Assembly (NCBI RefSeq): GCF_013870525.1
Contig: NZ_JACBXD010000014.1
Span: forward strand, 62,001 to 126,000
Direction: 5' to 3'
DNA: 64,000 nt
Origin: Amycolatopsis pittospori
GTDB lineage: Bacteria > Actinomycetota > Actinomycetes > Mycobacteriales > Pseudonocardiaceae
In this document: piece after piece, positions 25,577-33,324 of the stretch
How the letters are laid out: each line of letters opens with the position of its first letter
Position numbering within the stretch: the stretch's first letter is position 1
Made by a program: the position numbers and the translations under genes
Notes under the pieces: model-generated
The model's database searches: none
Seen by the model: the letters and a program-made list of their open reading frames with translations, nothing else
What the model was told of the DNA's origin: nothing

Positions 25577-25993
25577 TCAAGAAGCCTGCCACCCACGCCA
25601 GGCGTGGACCAGGGTGCTCACCACGGAGTGCGGGGGAGGCTGAGCCTCGTACTGCGGATACTTCTCCCGCAGCAACCGCACCGGAAGTGCCTGCTCGTCA
25701 GGCTCGGTGAGCACCCGCGCGACCCCGTCGGCCCGAGCCCACCACAGCTCCGCCCAGTCCTCGGCGTACTGATCGGTGAGGAAACTGACCGCCGGGTTCT
25801 CGGCGATGTTCTTCAACCGCCGCAACGCCGTCGTGCTCTTCGGCTTGTGATCGATGGCGAACGCGATCGAATCGCCTTCGACGACGAAGGTCACCGGCAC
25901 CAGATGGGGTACGCCGTCCGAACCCACCGTCGCCAGCCGCGCGATCCTCTGGCTTTCGAACCGGGCACGGGCTTCCGCAGGCGTCGACCGCAT
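25577..25993 (-). CDS. PPOX-class F420-dependent oxidoreductase
   Basis: 138 residues of the split-barrel flavin/F420-binding fold: FESQRIARLATVGSDGVPHLVPVTFVVEGDSIAFAIDHKPKS is the conserved first half, and HAWRGWQAS the family-specific C-terminus (TIGR03668 type, related to mycobacterial Rv0121). These small enzymes reduce unsaturated or quinone-like compounds with F420H2. A TACCGT box (26000-26005) sits 6 nt before the ATG and no SD is visible, so the message may be leaderless. Converges with the mannosyltransferase gene; the methyltransferase gene ends 13 bases upstream. Confidence 0.85.
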   Translation of the reverse strand: MRSTPAEARARFESQRIARLATVGSDGVPHLVPVTFVVEGDSIAFAIDHKPKSTTALRRLKNIAENPAVSFLTDQYAEDWAELWWARADGVARVLTEPDEQALPVRLLREKYPQYEAQPPPHSVVSTLVHAWRGWQAS

Positions 25994-26006
25994 GCGGCAA
26001 CGGTAC

Positions 26007-26630
26007 CTACGCCGAGCGACGCACGCGGAGCACGTTGTCCGCCCGCGTGCCTTCCTGCCCTTCCGGTCCCGGGAAATCGCGAGTGACCAGTTCCTGCGCT
26101 TCGACGGTCCAGCCTTCGGGCAGCGCCAGCGCTTCGAGGACTTCGGCGGGCGTGGGGAAGTGGACGTCGACGTGTGGCGGGTCCGTCATCCAGGTCGGCC
26201 AGCCGGCGTGGCCGACGACCAGCAGTGTCCCGCCCGGCGCGACGGCTTCGGCGGCGCGCCGGAGCGCCTTGTCGCGTGCCCCGTTCTCCTCCACGGGGGA
26301 GTGGAAGAACTGGGCCGAAACGAGATCGAAGCTGCCCTCGGGGAGCGACTCGGTGAGATCGTGGCGCTCCCAGACGATGCCTTCGGCGCCGACTTCGGCC
26401 GCGTGCGCGGCGGCCCGTTTCAGTGCGGTGTCCGAGATGTCGACGGCGGTGACGCGCCACCCCTGCCGAGTCAGCCAGATGGCGTCGCCGCCTTCGCCGC
26501 AGCCGAGGTCGAGCGCGGTGCCGGGCGTCAGCGGAGCGACCTCACGCTCGAGGAGCGGGTTCACCTTCCCGCTCCAGACCTGCTCCTTGTCCCGGTAGAA
26601 GTCTTCCCAGAACTGCTGTGTGGAATCCAT
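26007..26630 (-). CDS. Class I SAM-dependent methyltransferase
   Basis: 207 residues. Motif I is ALDLGCGEGGDAIWLTRQGW (about 45-65), followed by VTAVDIS (motif II acidic residue) and LVSAQFFHSPV; the W-x-x-FY-DKEQVWSG N-terminus is typical of the thiopurine-methyltransferase-like/TehB-like group. The substrate is unknown; proteins of this group often detoxify small electrophiles or metalloids. The ATG at 26630 is chosen because the conserved region begins directly after it. It may be co-transcribed with the PPOX gene, whose start lies 14 bases downstream. Confidence 0.83.
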   Translation of the reverse strand: MDSTQQFWEDFYRDKEQVWSGKVNPLLEREVAPLTPGTALDLGCGEGGDAIWLTRQGWRVTAVDISDTALKRAAAHAAEVGAEGIVWERHDLTESLPEGSFDLVSAQFFHSPVEENGARDKALRRAAEAVAPGGTLLVVGHAGWPTWMTDPPHVDVHFPTPAEVLEALALPEGWTVEAQELVTRDFPGPEGQEGTRADNVLRVRRSA

Positions 26631-26677
26631 GACCGAAAGATGCCCTCGGCGGGCCGAAACCGCCAGTTCCGTTGCTG

Positions 26678-27565
26678 TTATGGCAACAGGGTGAGCGTTC
26701 CCGCGCCGGCGTCGAGGGTGGCCCGCGCGCCGAGGGGGATCGTCGGCGACGCCGGGACGTGCCCGAAGCCGAAGTCCCACACCATCGGTACACCGAGAGG
26801 TCCGAGTCGTTCGAGCATCAGATCCCGGATCGGCGCGGGGTCACCGCACCCCTCCCACGAGCCCAGCACGATTCCCCGGACGCCGTCGAACCAGCCGGAA
26901 CGCAGCAGCTGGGTCACCATCCGGTCGAGCCGATAGGGGCGTTCGGTGACGTCCTCCAGGAGCGCGATCGTCTCACGTGCCGAGCCTTGCTCCGGTGTGC
27001 CGAGACCCGCCGCCAAGAGCGCGAGGTTGCCGCCGATGAGCGTGCCGGTCGCGGTGCCGGGCACCAGCGGCGACGCGGTCGGCGACGGGATCGTCCGGAC
27101 GCTGTCCGGTTCGAACAACGACAGGCGCAGATGTTCGGCGGCCACCGCGTCGAACAGGATGCTCGCGGGCATGGGGGAGAACAGCGTCTCCAGTCCCAAG
27201 TGGACATTCACGGCCCGGTGCATCGCGGTCACGTCACTGGATCCGGCGAACATCTTGGGCCCGGCCGTTCGCAGCGTCTCCCAGTCGACGAGGTCGAGTA
27301 TCCGCTGCGAGCCGTAGCCGCCGCGGGCGGCGAGGACACAGGTCACGCCCGGATCCAGCCAAGCCTGGGTGAACTCGGCGACCCGTGCTTCGTCGGGAGC
27401 GGAGAGATAGCCGTCGGGCGCCGCGCGGACGCAGTCGCCGACGCGGACCTCGACACCCCAGCCGTTCAGCACCGGCAGCGCCTTGTCGACGAGGTCCGCC
27501 GGCACCGGGCCGGCCGGGGCGACCAGGGCGATCGTGTCGCCCGGTCGTACCTTCGGCGGCTTCAC
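26678..27565 (-). CDS. LD-carboxypeptidase family protein (peptidase S66)
   Basis: 295 residues of the S66 family (LdcA/MccF). The nucleophilic Ser lies in FAGSSDVTA (Ser110, where most members have GYSD), with Glu204 in LEDVTERPYR and His269 in GFGHVPASPTIPLG completing the triad. RGGYGSQRILDLVDW is the usual substrate-side motif. LdcA trims tetrapeptides of murein during recycling, and MccF cleaves microcin C; assignment between them is not possible here. The GTG start overlaps the S9 peptidase stop (GTGA, 4 nt), so the two peptidases are made together, perhaps for peptide recycling. Confidence 0.88.
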   Translation of the reverse strand: MKPPKVRPGDTIALVAPAGPVPADLVDKALPVLNGWGVEVRVGDCVRAAPDGYLSAPDEARVAEFTQAWLDPGVTCVLAARGGYGSQRILDLVDWETLRTAGPKMFAGSSDVTAMHRAVNVHLGLETLFSPMPASILFDAVAAEHLRLSLFEPDSVRTIPSPTASPLVPGTATGTLIGGNLALLAAGLGTPEQGSARETIALLEDVTERPYRLDRMVTQLLRSGWFDGVRGIVLGSWEGCGDPAPIRDLMLERLGPLGVPMVWDFGFGHVPASPTIPLGARATLDAGAGTLTLLP

Positions 27566-29502
27566 CGGCTCAGAGGGAGTTTTGCCACGCCCGGGGTCTC
27601 GAAGCCGAAAACCTGGCCGTAGAAGGACAACTCCGCTTCGAGCGCGGCGACGATCGTCTCCGCCTTGCGGAAGCCGTGCTGCTCTCCTTCGAACCTCAGG
27701 TACGCGTGGTCGATGCCGCGTCCGGCGAGGCCGGCCACGAACCGGTCCGCCTGCTCCGGCGGGCAGATCTCGTCCTCAAGTCCCTGGAGGAACAACAACG
27801 GCCCCGCGAGCGTGTCCGCGTTGGTGATCGGGGAGCGATCCCGGTAGCGCTGCTCGGTCTCCGGCAGCGGCCCGATCAGCCCGTCCAGGTAGCGGGACTC
27901 GAAGTCGTGCGTCTCGCCGCCGTCGCCGGTCCATTGGTAGAGATCGAGGATCGGGTACATGACGGTGCCCGCCCGGTAGGTCGTGGTGGTGGTGAGCGAG
28001 GCGGCGGAGGTGAAGCCGCCCGCGCTGCCGCCGCGGATCGCGAGCCGGTCGCCGTCGACGGTGCCCTCGGCGGCGAGTGCTTCGGCCACGGCGACACAGT
28101 CGGCGACGTCGACGACGCCCCACTGCTCGCGAAGCCGCTCGCGGTAGGCGCGCCCGTATCCGGTCGAGCCGCCGTAGTTCACCGTGACGACGGCGATGCC
28201 GCGGCTGGTGAAGTACGCGATGTCGAAGTCGAGTACCTGGCTGTCCCGTCCGGTGGGGCCGCCGTGCGGGTAGACCACCAGCGGCGGGCGTTCCCCGTCC
28301 GGCGCGGCGAAGTCGGCGTTCGCGGGCAGATAGACGAAGGCGGGCACGCGGTCGCCGGCCTCGGTCTTGAAGATCCGCTCGACGGGCGTGGAAAGGTAGT
28401 CGTACGACGGCGGTTCGGGCGCCGACGCGAGTTCGGTCACCGCCCCACCGTCGAGGTCGACCTTCACGACGGCGCCTTCGCGTTTCGGTCCCGCGGCGAC
28501 ACCGGCGATCCCGCCCGCGTGGACGGCGAAACCGTTGATGGACCACGCGGTCAGCTCCGCGGCGGCCGTGACCGGCGTCACTTCCCGGGTCGCTTCGTCG
28601 AGGACGGCGAGGCGACCCGAAGCCAGGACCGCGTGCTTTCCGCCGCCGAGAGGTGTGAACCAGCGTGCGCCGAGCTTCCACAGCGCGCCGCCGATTTCCC
28701 GTTCCACCGGCGCCAGATTCTCGATGTCGCCGTCGAGACCGACACGGTGCAGGTTCCACCAGCCGTCCGGGTCGAGCAGTGCCAGCAGGGTGTCCGGGGA
28801 TTCCCATTCGACCTGGCAGACGGCGATGTCGGCGGCCCCCGCGAGTACCCGATGCGGGCCGAACGTGCCGTCTTCGCGGACGTCGGCGACGCACAGCTCC
28901 GTGCCGTCCCAAGGCATCGCGGGATGGTTCCAGCCGATCCATGTTGCCCGCGCGCCGCCGGGCGAGAGCTGCGGCGCGGTGAGGAAGTGGTGACTGGCGG
29001 CCAGGACGCGTTCCGGGCCGCCGGCGAGGGGGAGTGCGATGAGGTCGCGGGCGATGTCGGTGCGGCGCGGGCCGGTGCTGCGTTCGCGGACCAGCCACAC
29101 CTCGCCGGCGGGGCCGGGCCGGAGATCGCTGTAGCGGATCCCTTGGCGGGTCTCGGGTTCCGGTGTCAGTGCGGTCGTCTCACCGGTCGCCAGATCGCGG
29201 CGGTAGACGCGCTGATCCGACCAGTGGGTGAAGACGAGGACGTCGTCCACGACGAGCCACGGGCGGCCGCCGTATTCGTGCACCCGGTTCCGGACGTTCC
29301 ACGGAGCGGGAAGGACGTCTTCGGTCGTGCCGTCCTCACGTGCCCGCACGAGCGTGACGCGGCCGCCTTCGCCGGTTCTGGCTTCGGCCCACCAGACCTC
29401 GTCGCCGACGGTTCCGAGCCATTGCGCGCTGACTCCCGAAGCCGCGACGTCGGCGGCCGACAGGGGAGACGTCCAGGTGCCGTAAGGGGCGATCTCAACC
29501 AC
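27562..29502 (-). CDS. S9-family peptidase (prolyl oligopeptidase/acylaminoacyl peptidase type)
   Basis: 646 residues: an N-terminal beta-propeller (about 1-385) and a C-terminal alpha/beta-hydrolase domain (about 395-646). The catalytic Ser is in GGSAGGFTSAAS (about residue 493), Asp in FLQGLEDEICP and His in EGEQHGFRK. YPHGGPTGRDSQ marks the oxyanion region. No signal peptide, so it acts in the cytoplasm on short or N-blocked peptides. A TAGTCT box (29509-29514) ends 6 nt before the GTG start, consistent with a leaderless message. It is divergent from the DUF3090 gene and coupled to the LD-carboxypeptidase gene. Confidence 0.9.
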   Translation of the reverse strand: MVEIAPYGTWTSPLSAADVAASGVSAQWLGTVGDEVWWAEARTGEGGRVTLVRAREDGTTEDVLPAPWNVRNRVHEYGGRPWLVVDDVLVFTHWSDQRVYRRDLATGETTALTPEPETRQGIRYSDLRPGPAGEVWLVRERSTGPRRTDIARDLIALPLAGGPERVLAASHHFLTAPQLSPGGARATWIGWNHPAMPWDGTELCVADVREDGTFGPHRVLAGAADIAVCQVEWESPDTLLALLDPDGWWNLHRVGLDGDIENLAPVEREIGGALWKLGARWFTPLGGGKHAVLASGRLAVLDEATREVTPVTAAAELTAWSINGFAVHAGGIAGVAAGPKREGAVVKVDLDGGAVTELASAPEPPSYDYLSTPVERIFKTEAGDRVPAFVYLPANADFAAPDGERPPLVVYPHGGPTGRDSQVLDFDIAYFTSRGIAVVTVNYGGSTGYGRAYRERLREQWGVVDVADCVAVAEALAAEGTVDGDRLAIRGGSAGGFTSAASLTTTTTYRAGTVMYPILDLYQWTGDGGETHDFESRYLDGLIGPLPETEQRYRDRSPITNADTLAGPLLFLQGLEDEICPPEQADRFVAGLAGRGIDHAYLRFEGEQHGFRKAETIVAALEAELSFYGQVFGFETPGVAKLPLSR

Positions 29503-29646
29503 AGCTGAAGACTAGGTTCGCCGCTTTGCCCGCGGTGGCCCGGGGCACACCCGCGGCGAGCCGCCGGGCCTGGCGATTTCGCTTACGGCGGAACGGTGGG
29601 GCGGCGGATGCCGATCATGGGGCCGTGGCCTAGGGTCAAAGGTGCC

Positions 29647-30222
29647 ATGTCTCGCGTAATCCACGTCTTCCGCCAACCCGACCGGTTCGTCGCCGGCACC
29701 GTCGGGGAACCAGGCGACCGCACGTTCTACCTCCAGGCGTCCGAGGACGTCCGCACGATCAGTGTGACGATCGAAAAACAGCAGGTCGTGGTCCTGGCCG
29801 AACGGCTCGGCTCGCTGCTGGAAGAGGTCGCCAACCGGTTCGGCGCGGACGTACCGGACGACGCGCCCGACGAACTGCTCGACGTCGACCCCCTGACCGT
29901 TCCGGTCGAGGAGGAGTTCCGCGTCGGCACGATGGGCCTCGGCTGGGACGCCGACAGCAGCGCCGTCGTCATCGAGCTGCTGGCGATGACCGAGGGCGAG
30001 GTGGACGAAACGGTCGTTCTGGACGACACCGAAGAAGGACCGGACGCCGTCCGCGTCTTCCTGACCCCGGGTGCCGCGCGCGCTTTCGCCGAGCGCGCCG
30101 ACCGGGTGGTCAACGCCGGCCGCAAACCGTGCCCGCTGTGCGCCGAGCCGCTCGACCCGGCCGGGCATATCTGCCCGCGGCAGAACGGGTACCGGCGCGA
30201 CGTCGACGTCCTCGAGGACTGA
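29647..30222 (+). CDS. DUF3090 family protein
   Basis: 191 residues, an actinobacteria-specific family. SRVIHVFRQPDRFVAGTVGEPGDRTFYLQA is the family N-terminus, and the C-terminus carries a small zinc-ribbon-like motif CPLCAEPLDPAGHICPR (Cys-x2-Cys...His-x-Cys). No biochemical function is established. It lies directly upstream of the SCO1664-family gene, an arrangement widely conserved in actinobacteria near mycothiol genes. AAAGGTG precedes the ATG at 29647 and a TAGGGT box lies 10 nt upstream. Confidence 0.9.
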   Translation: MSRVIHVFRQPDRFVAGTVGEPGDRTFYLQASEDVRTISVTIEKQQVVVLAERLGSLLEEVANRFGADVPDDAPDELLDVDPLTVPVEEEFRVGTMGLGWDADSSAVVIELLAMTEGEVDETVVLDDTEEGPDAVRVFLTPGAARAFAERADRVVNAGRKPCPLCAEPLDPAGHICPRQNGYRRDVDVLED

Positions 30223-30226
30223 CCGC

Positions 30227-31009
30227 GTGGAGGAGACTTCGCGGGAGCTGGTGACGCGCGGCAAGATCGACGTCGAAGGCAGGCTCGTCGACGCCTCCAA
30301 CGTCACGCTCTTCTGCAAGATCGAACTCGACGGTGTGACCGGCGACGTCGTGTACAAGCCGGTGTCCGGTGAACGGCCGCTCTGGGACTTCCCGGACGGG
30401 ACGCTCGCCGGCCGCGAGGTCGCGACGGCCATGGTCGCCGAGGCCTCCGGGCTCGGCGCGATCCCGCCCACCGTGCTGCGCGACGGTCCGTTCGGTCCGG
30501 GCATGGTGCAGCTGTGGATCGAGACCACCGACGAGGACCTGGTCGACGTCCGATCCCCGGACAACCTGCCGGAGGACTGGCGCGTGGTGCTGCACGCGCA
30601 CGACCGCGACGGTGAGCCTGCCGTCCTCGCGCACGCGAACCACCAGGGGATGCGCGAACTGGCGGTCCTGGACATCGTGGTCAACAACACCGACCGCAAG
30701 GGTGGCCACCTGCTCGCCGGGACCGACGGCCGCGTCTACGGCGTGGACCATGGGATCTGCCTGCACACCGATCCGAAGCTGCGCACGGTGCTGTGGGGCT
30801 GGATCGGGGAGAGTCTCACCGACGTCGAGGTCGGCAAGCTGCGCGGCCTGCGCGAGAAACTGGACGGCGAGCTCGGGGAAGCGCTGAGCGAGCACATCAC
30901 CGGGTTCGAGATCCGTGCGCTCGCCGAGCGTGCCGACTTACTCCTGGCGGAAGGTGTGTTCCCGGAGCCCGGGGACGACTGGCGGGCGATTCCGTGGCCG
31001 TTGTTCTGA
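30227..31009 (+). CDS. SCO1664-family protein (PI3/4-kinase-like fold)
   Basis: 260 residues from the GTG at 30227, 4 nt after the DUF3090 stop. It has features of an atypical kinase: GDVVYKPVSGERPLWDFPDG (nucleotide-binding region with Lys), LAVLDIVVNNTDRKGGHLL (catalytic loop with D and N) and YGVDHGICLH (metal-binding Asp). The family (TIGR03843) is restricted to actinobacteria and is normally beside DUF3090 and often mshC. Its substrate is unknown. The next gene starts inside its 3' end by 16 bases. Confidence 0.88.
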   Translation: MEETSRELVTRGKIDVEGRLVDASNVTLFCKIELDGVTGDVVYKPVSGERPLWDFPDGTLAGREVATAMVAEASGLGAIPPTVLRDGPFGPGMVQLWIETTDEDLVDVRSPDNLPEDWRVVLHAHDRDGEPAVLAHANHQGMRELAVLDIVVNNTDRKGGHLLAGTDGRVYGVDHGICLHTDPKLRTVLWGWIGESLTDVEVGKLRGLREKLDGELGEALSEHITGFEIRALAERADLLLAEGVFPEPGDDWRAIPWPLF

Positions 31010-31887
31010 TCGACGAGGAGGCCCGCGAACGCCTGATCAAGCGATTCGGCGAAGACGTCACGACCTGGTGCGACGCTTTCCCCGCGCTCGTGGCGCGGCT
31101 GGCGAAGCAGTGGGGGCTCACGGTCGTCGGCGCGAAGCCCGGCAACACCGGCCGCACACTGATCTGCGTCGGCGACGACGGAGCGAAGAAGGTCCTGAAG
31201 CTGACGCCGGACCACTCGATCGCCGAGTCCGAGGCCGGCGCGCTGCGGGCATGGAACGGTTGCTCCCGCGTCGTGCAGGTCGTCGCCACCGAACTCGCCG
31301 ACGGCGCGATCCTGTTGGAAGGCCTCGATCCCGGCACGGAGTTGCGGGAATCGGGTGCCGACGTCCCCTGGCCGGAGATCGGGGACCTGCTGACCCAGAT
31401 CCATGCCGTGACCCCGCCCAGCGGGTTCTCGACGCTGGAAGACCGGGTGCGCTACATGTACGCCCTCGCCGAGCGAGGTCTGCGTGGTTCGGTGGCCGAA
31501 GCCACCTTGCCGATGGAAACTCTCGATCGTGCCCGGCTGCGGGCTCTCGACCTCGCGACCAGCGGGGGAGGGAAGTCGATCGTGCACGGCGATCTGCACC
31601 CGGGCAACGTCCTCGACGGCGGGCCCGGCCGGGGAGCGGTCGCCATCGACCCGCGCCCGAGCATCGGTGATCCGTCCTTCGACCTGGCAGACTGGGTCAC
31701 GCTGCCGATGCTCGACGGCGGCACCCTCGAAGACGGCTTCGACGCCATCGCGCCGCATCTGCCCACGTTCGACGCCGAACGCGTCCGGGCGTGGTGCGTC
31801 GCGCTTTCGCCGCTTTTCGTGATGCGCCCGCTCGAACGCGGCGAACGAAGCCCGTTCATCGACGCGATGCTGCGGATGGCCGCCTGA
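30994..31887 (+). CDS. Aminoglycoside/hydroxyurea-type phosphotransferase (APH_6_hur family)
   Basis: 297 residues. The kinase catalytic loop IVHGDLHPGNVLD and the metal-binding AIDPRPSIGDPSFDLADW are intact, and this latter wording is characteristic of the APH(6)/hydroxyurea-phosphotransferase family, which includes streptomycin 6-kinases. The upstream region (NTGRTLICVGDDGAKKVLKLTP) holds the ATP-binding Lys. Many genomic members confer no known resistance. The GTG at 30994 lies inside the end of the SCO1664 gene; no better start exists downstream, so translation is probably coupled. In many relatives the gene at this position is mshC, so the kinase may be a lineage-specific insertion. Confidence 0.82.
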   Translation: MAVVLIDEEARERLIKRFGEDVTTWCDAFPALVARLAKQWGLTVVGAKPGNTGRTLICVGDDGAKKVLKLTPDHSIAESEAGALRAWNGCSRVVQVVATELADGAILLEGLDPGTELRESGADVPWPEIGDLLTQIHAVTPPSGFSTLEDRVRYMYALAERGLRGSVAEATLPMETLDRARLRALDLATSGGGKSIVHGDLHPGNVLDGGPGRGAVAIDPRPSIGDPSFDLADWVTLPMLDGGTLEDGFDAIAPHLPTFDAERVRAWCVALSPLFVMRPLERGERSPFIDAMLRMAA

Positions 31888-31937
31888 CCGGCGTGGCGGG
31901 GCGACGCCGGCCCCGGGCACCGCTAGCGTCGTCCGCC

Positions 31938-32753
31938 GTGCGCTCCCATTCGTACGACGACGTGCTGTCCGGTCCGCGCAAGCGGAAGATCCCCGAGGTG
32001 CCCGCCGAACCGGGACTCGTGGTCGAGGATCCGGCCAGCGGGTACTGCGGCGCCGTGGTGAAGATCGAGTACGGCAACGTCGTGCTCGAAGACCGGCACG
32101 GCAAGCATCGCGTGTTCCCGTTGAACCCGGCCGGGTTCCTGCTCGAAGGCAAGCCGGTGACACTGGTGCCGGCGAAGGCCGCGCCCAAGGCGCCCGCGCG
32201 GCAGATCTCCGCGTCCGGCTCCGTCCGCGTCCAAGGGCACAAGGCCCGCGTCGCGCGCGATTCGCGCATCTGGGTGGAAGGCAAGCACGACGCCGAACTC
32301 GTCGAGCGGGTCTGGGGCCACGACCTGCGGGTCGAAGGCGTCGTGGTGGAACCACTCGATGGTGTGGACGTGCTCTCCGACCGGATCGGCGACTTCGGCA
32401 CCGGGCCCGGCCGACGTCTCGGCGTACTGGTCGACCATCTGGTGGCGGGCAGCAAGGAATCCCGGATCGTCGACGGGATCCGCGACGAGTACGTGCTGAT
32501 CACCGGGCATCCGTACATCGACATCTGGGAAGCCGTGAAGCCGTCGGTCGTCGGCATCCGTGCCTGGCCGAAGATCCCGCGTGGCACGGAGTGGAAACAG
32601 GGTGTCTGCGACGAACTCGGCTGGGGCGAGCCGTACGAAGGCTGGCAGCGGATCCTGGCGGCCGTCGGCAGCTACCGGGATCTGGAAACACCGCTGATCG
32701 GAGCGGTGGAACGGCTCATTGACTTCATCAGCGACCCGGGCGATGAGTCCTGA
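31938..32753 (+). CDS. DUF3097 family protein, Toprim-like
   Basis: 271 residues of an actinobacterial family. The N-terminal third holds a small barrel (VVEDPASGYCGAVVKIEYGNVVLEDRHGKHRVFPL). The central RIWVEGKHDAELVERVWG places a conserved Glu on a first strand, and LGVLVDHLVAGSKESRI provides an Asp on a second, the layout of a Toprim metal site as in RNase M5 and OLD nucleases. A nucleic-acid role is therefore plausible but unproven. The GTG at 31938 is preceded by a TAGCGT box 8 nt upstream. Confidence 0.82.
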   Translation: MRSHSYDDVLSGPRKRKIPEVPAEPGLVVEDPASGYCGAVVKIEYGNVVLEDRHGKHRVFPLNPAGFLLEGKPVTLVPAKAAPKAPARQISASGSVRVQGHKARVARDSRIWVEGKHDAELVERVWGHDLRVEGVVVEPLDGVDVLSDRIGDFGTGPGRRLGVLVDHLVAGSKESRIVDGIRDEYVLITGHPYIDIWEAVKPSVVGIRAWPKIPRGTEWKQGVCDELGWGEPYEGWQRILAAVGSYRDLETPLIGAVERLIDFISDPGDES

Positions 32754-32848
32754 ATGACCGGTTTGCGCGAGGTCACTCAAGGTCACGCGTCGGTCACGTC
32801 GGTTTCGCTTCTTCGGTATGAATCGGCGCGATCTGGGAGCATGAACGC

Positions 32849-33280
32849 ATGACAGGCGCTCTCATCTGGCTGATCGCCGGCATCCTCCTGATCATCGCCG
32901 AGCTCCTCTCGGGTGACTTGTTCCTGCTCATGGTCGGTCTCGGAGCCCTGTTCGGGGCCGGCTCCGCCGCGTTGACCGGGAACCCCTTCATCGACGTCGC
33001 GGTGTTCGCCGTCGCATCGGTCGGGATGCTCGCCCTCGTCCGCCCGACCCTCAAACGCAGGTTCCTCTCGGGCCCGGACATCAAGACCAACACCGACGCG
33101 CTGATCGGCGCGCGAGCGGTAGTAGTGTCCACTGTGGACGTCGAAAGCGGCCAGGTGAAGCTGGCCGGTGACGTCTGGTCCGCCCGGTGCATGCTCGAAG
33201 GGGAAGCGATCGCGCCGGGGACACCGGTGACGGTCGTCGAGATTTCGGGTGCCACCGCTGTCGTTTCGGCCGAGCCGTGA
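32849..33280 (+). CDS. NfeD-family membrane protein
   Basis: 143 residues: two or three N-terminal membrane helices (LIWLIAGILLIIAELLSGDLFLLMVGLGALFGAG, then VAVFAVASVGMLALV) and a C-terminal OB-fold (about 75-143, ALIGARAVVVSTVDVESGQVKLAGDVWSAR). NfeD proteins are partners of SPFH/stomatin proteins and organise membrane microdomains. The SPFH gene starts 45 bases downstream, which matches the usual pairing. GGGAG precedes the ATG. Confidence 0.92.
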   Translation: MTGALIWLIAGILLIIAELLSGDLFLLMVGLGALFGAGSAALTGNPFIDVAVFAVASVGMLALVRPTLKRRFLSGPDIKTNTDALIGARAVVVSTVDVESGQVKLAGDVWSARCMLEGEAIAPGTPVTVVEISGATAVVSAEP

Positions 33281-33324
33281 TGAGTACGGCCTGCCAAAAG
33301 ATGTTCTACGTAAGGGGAAGGTAG

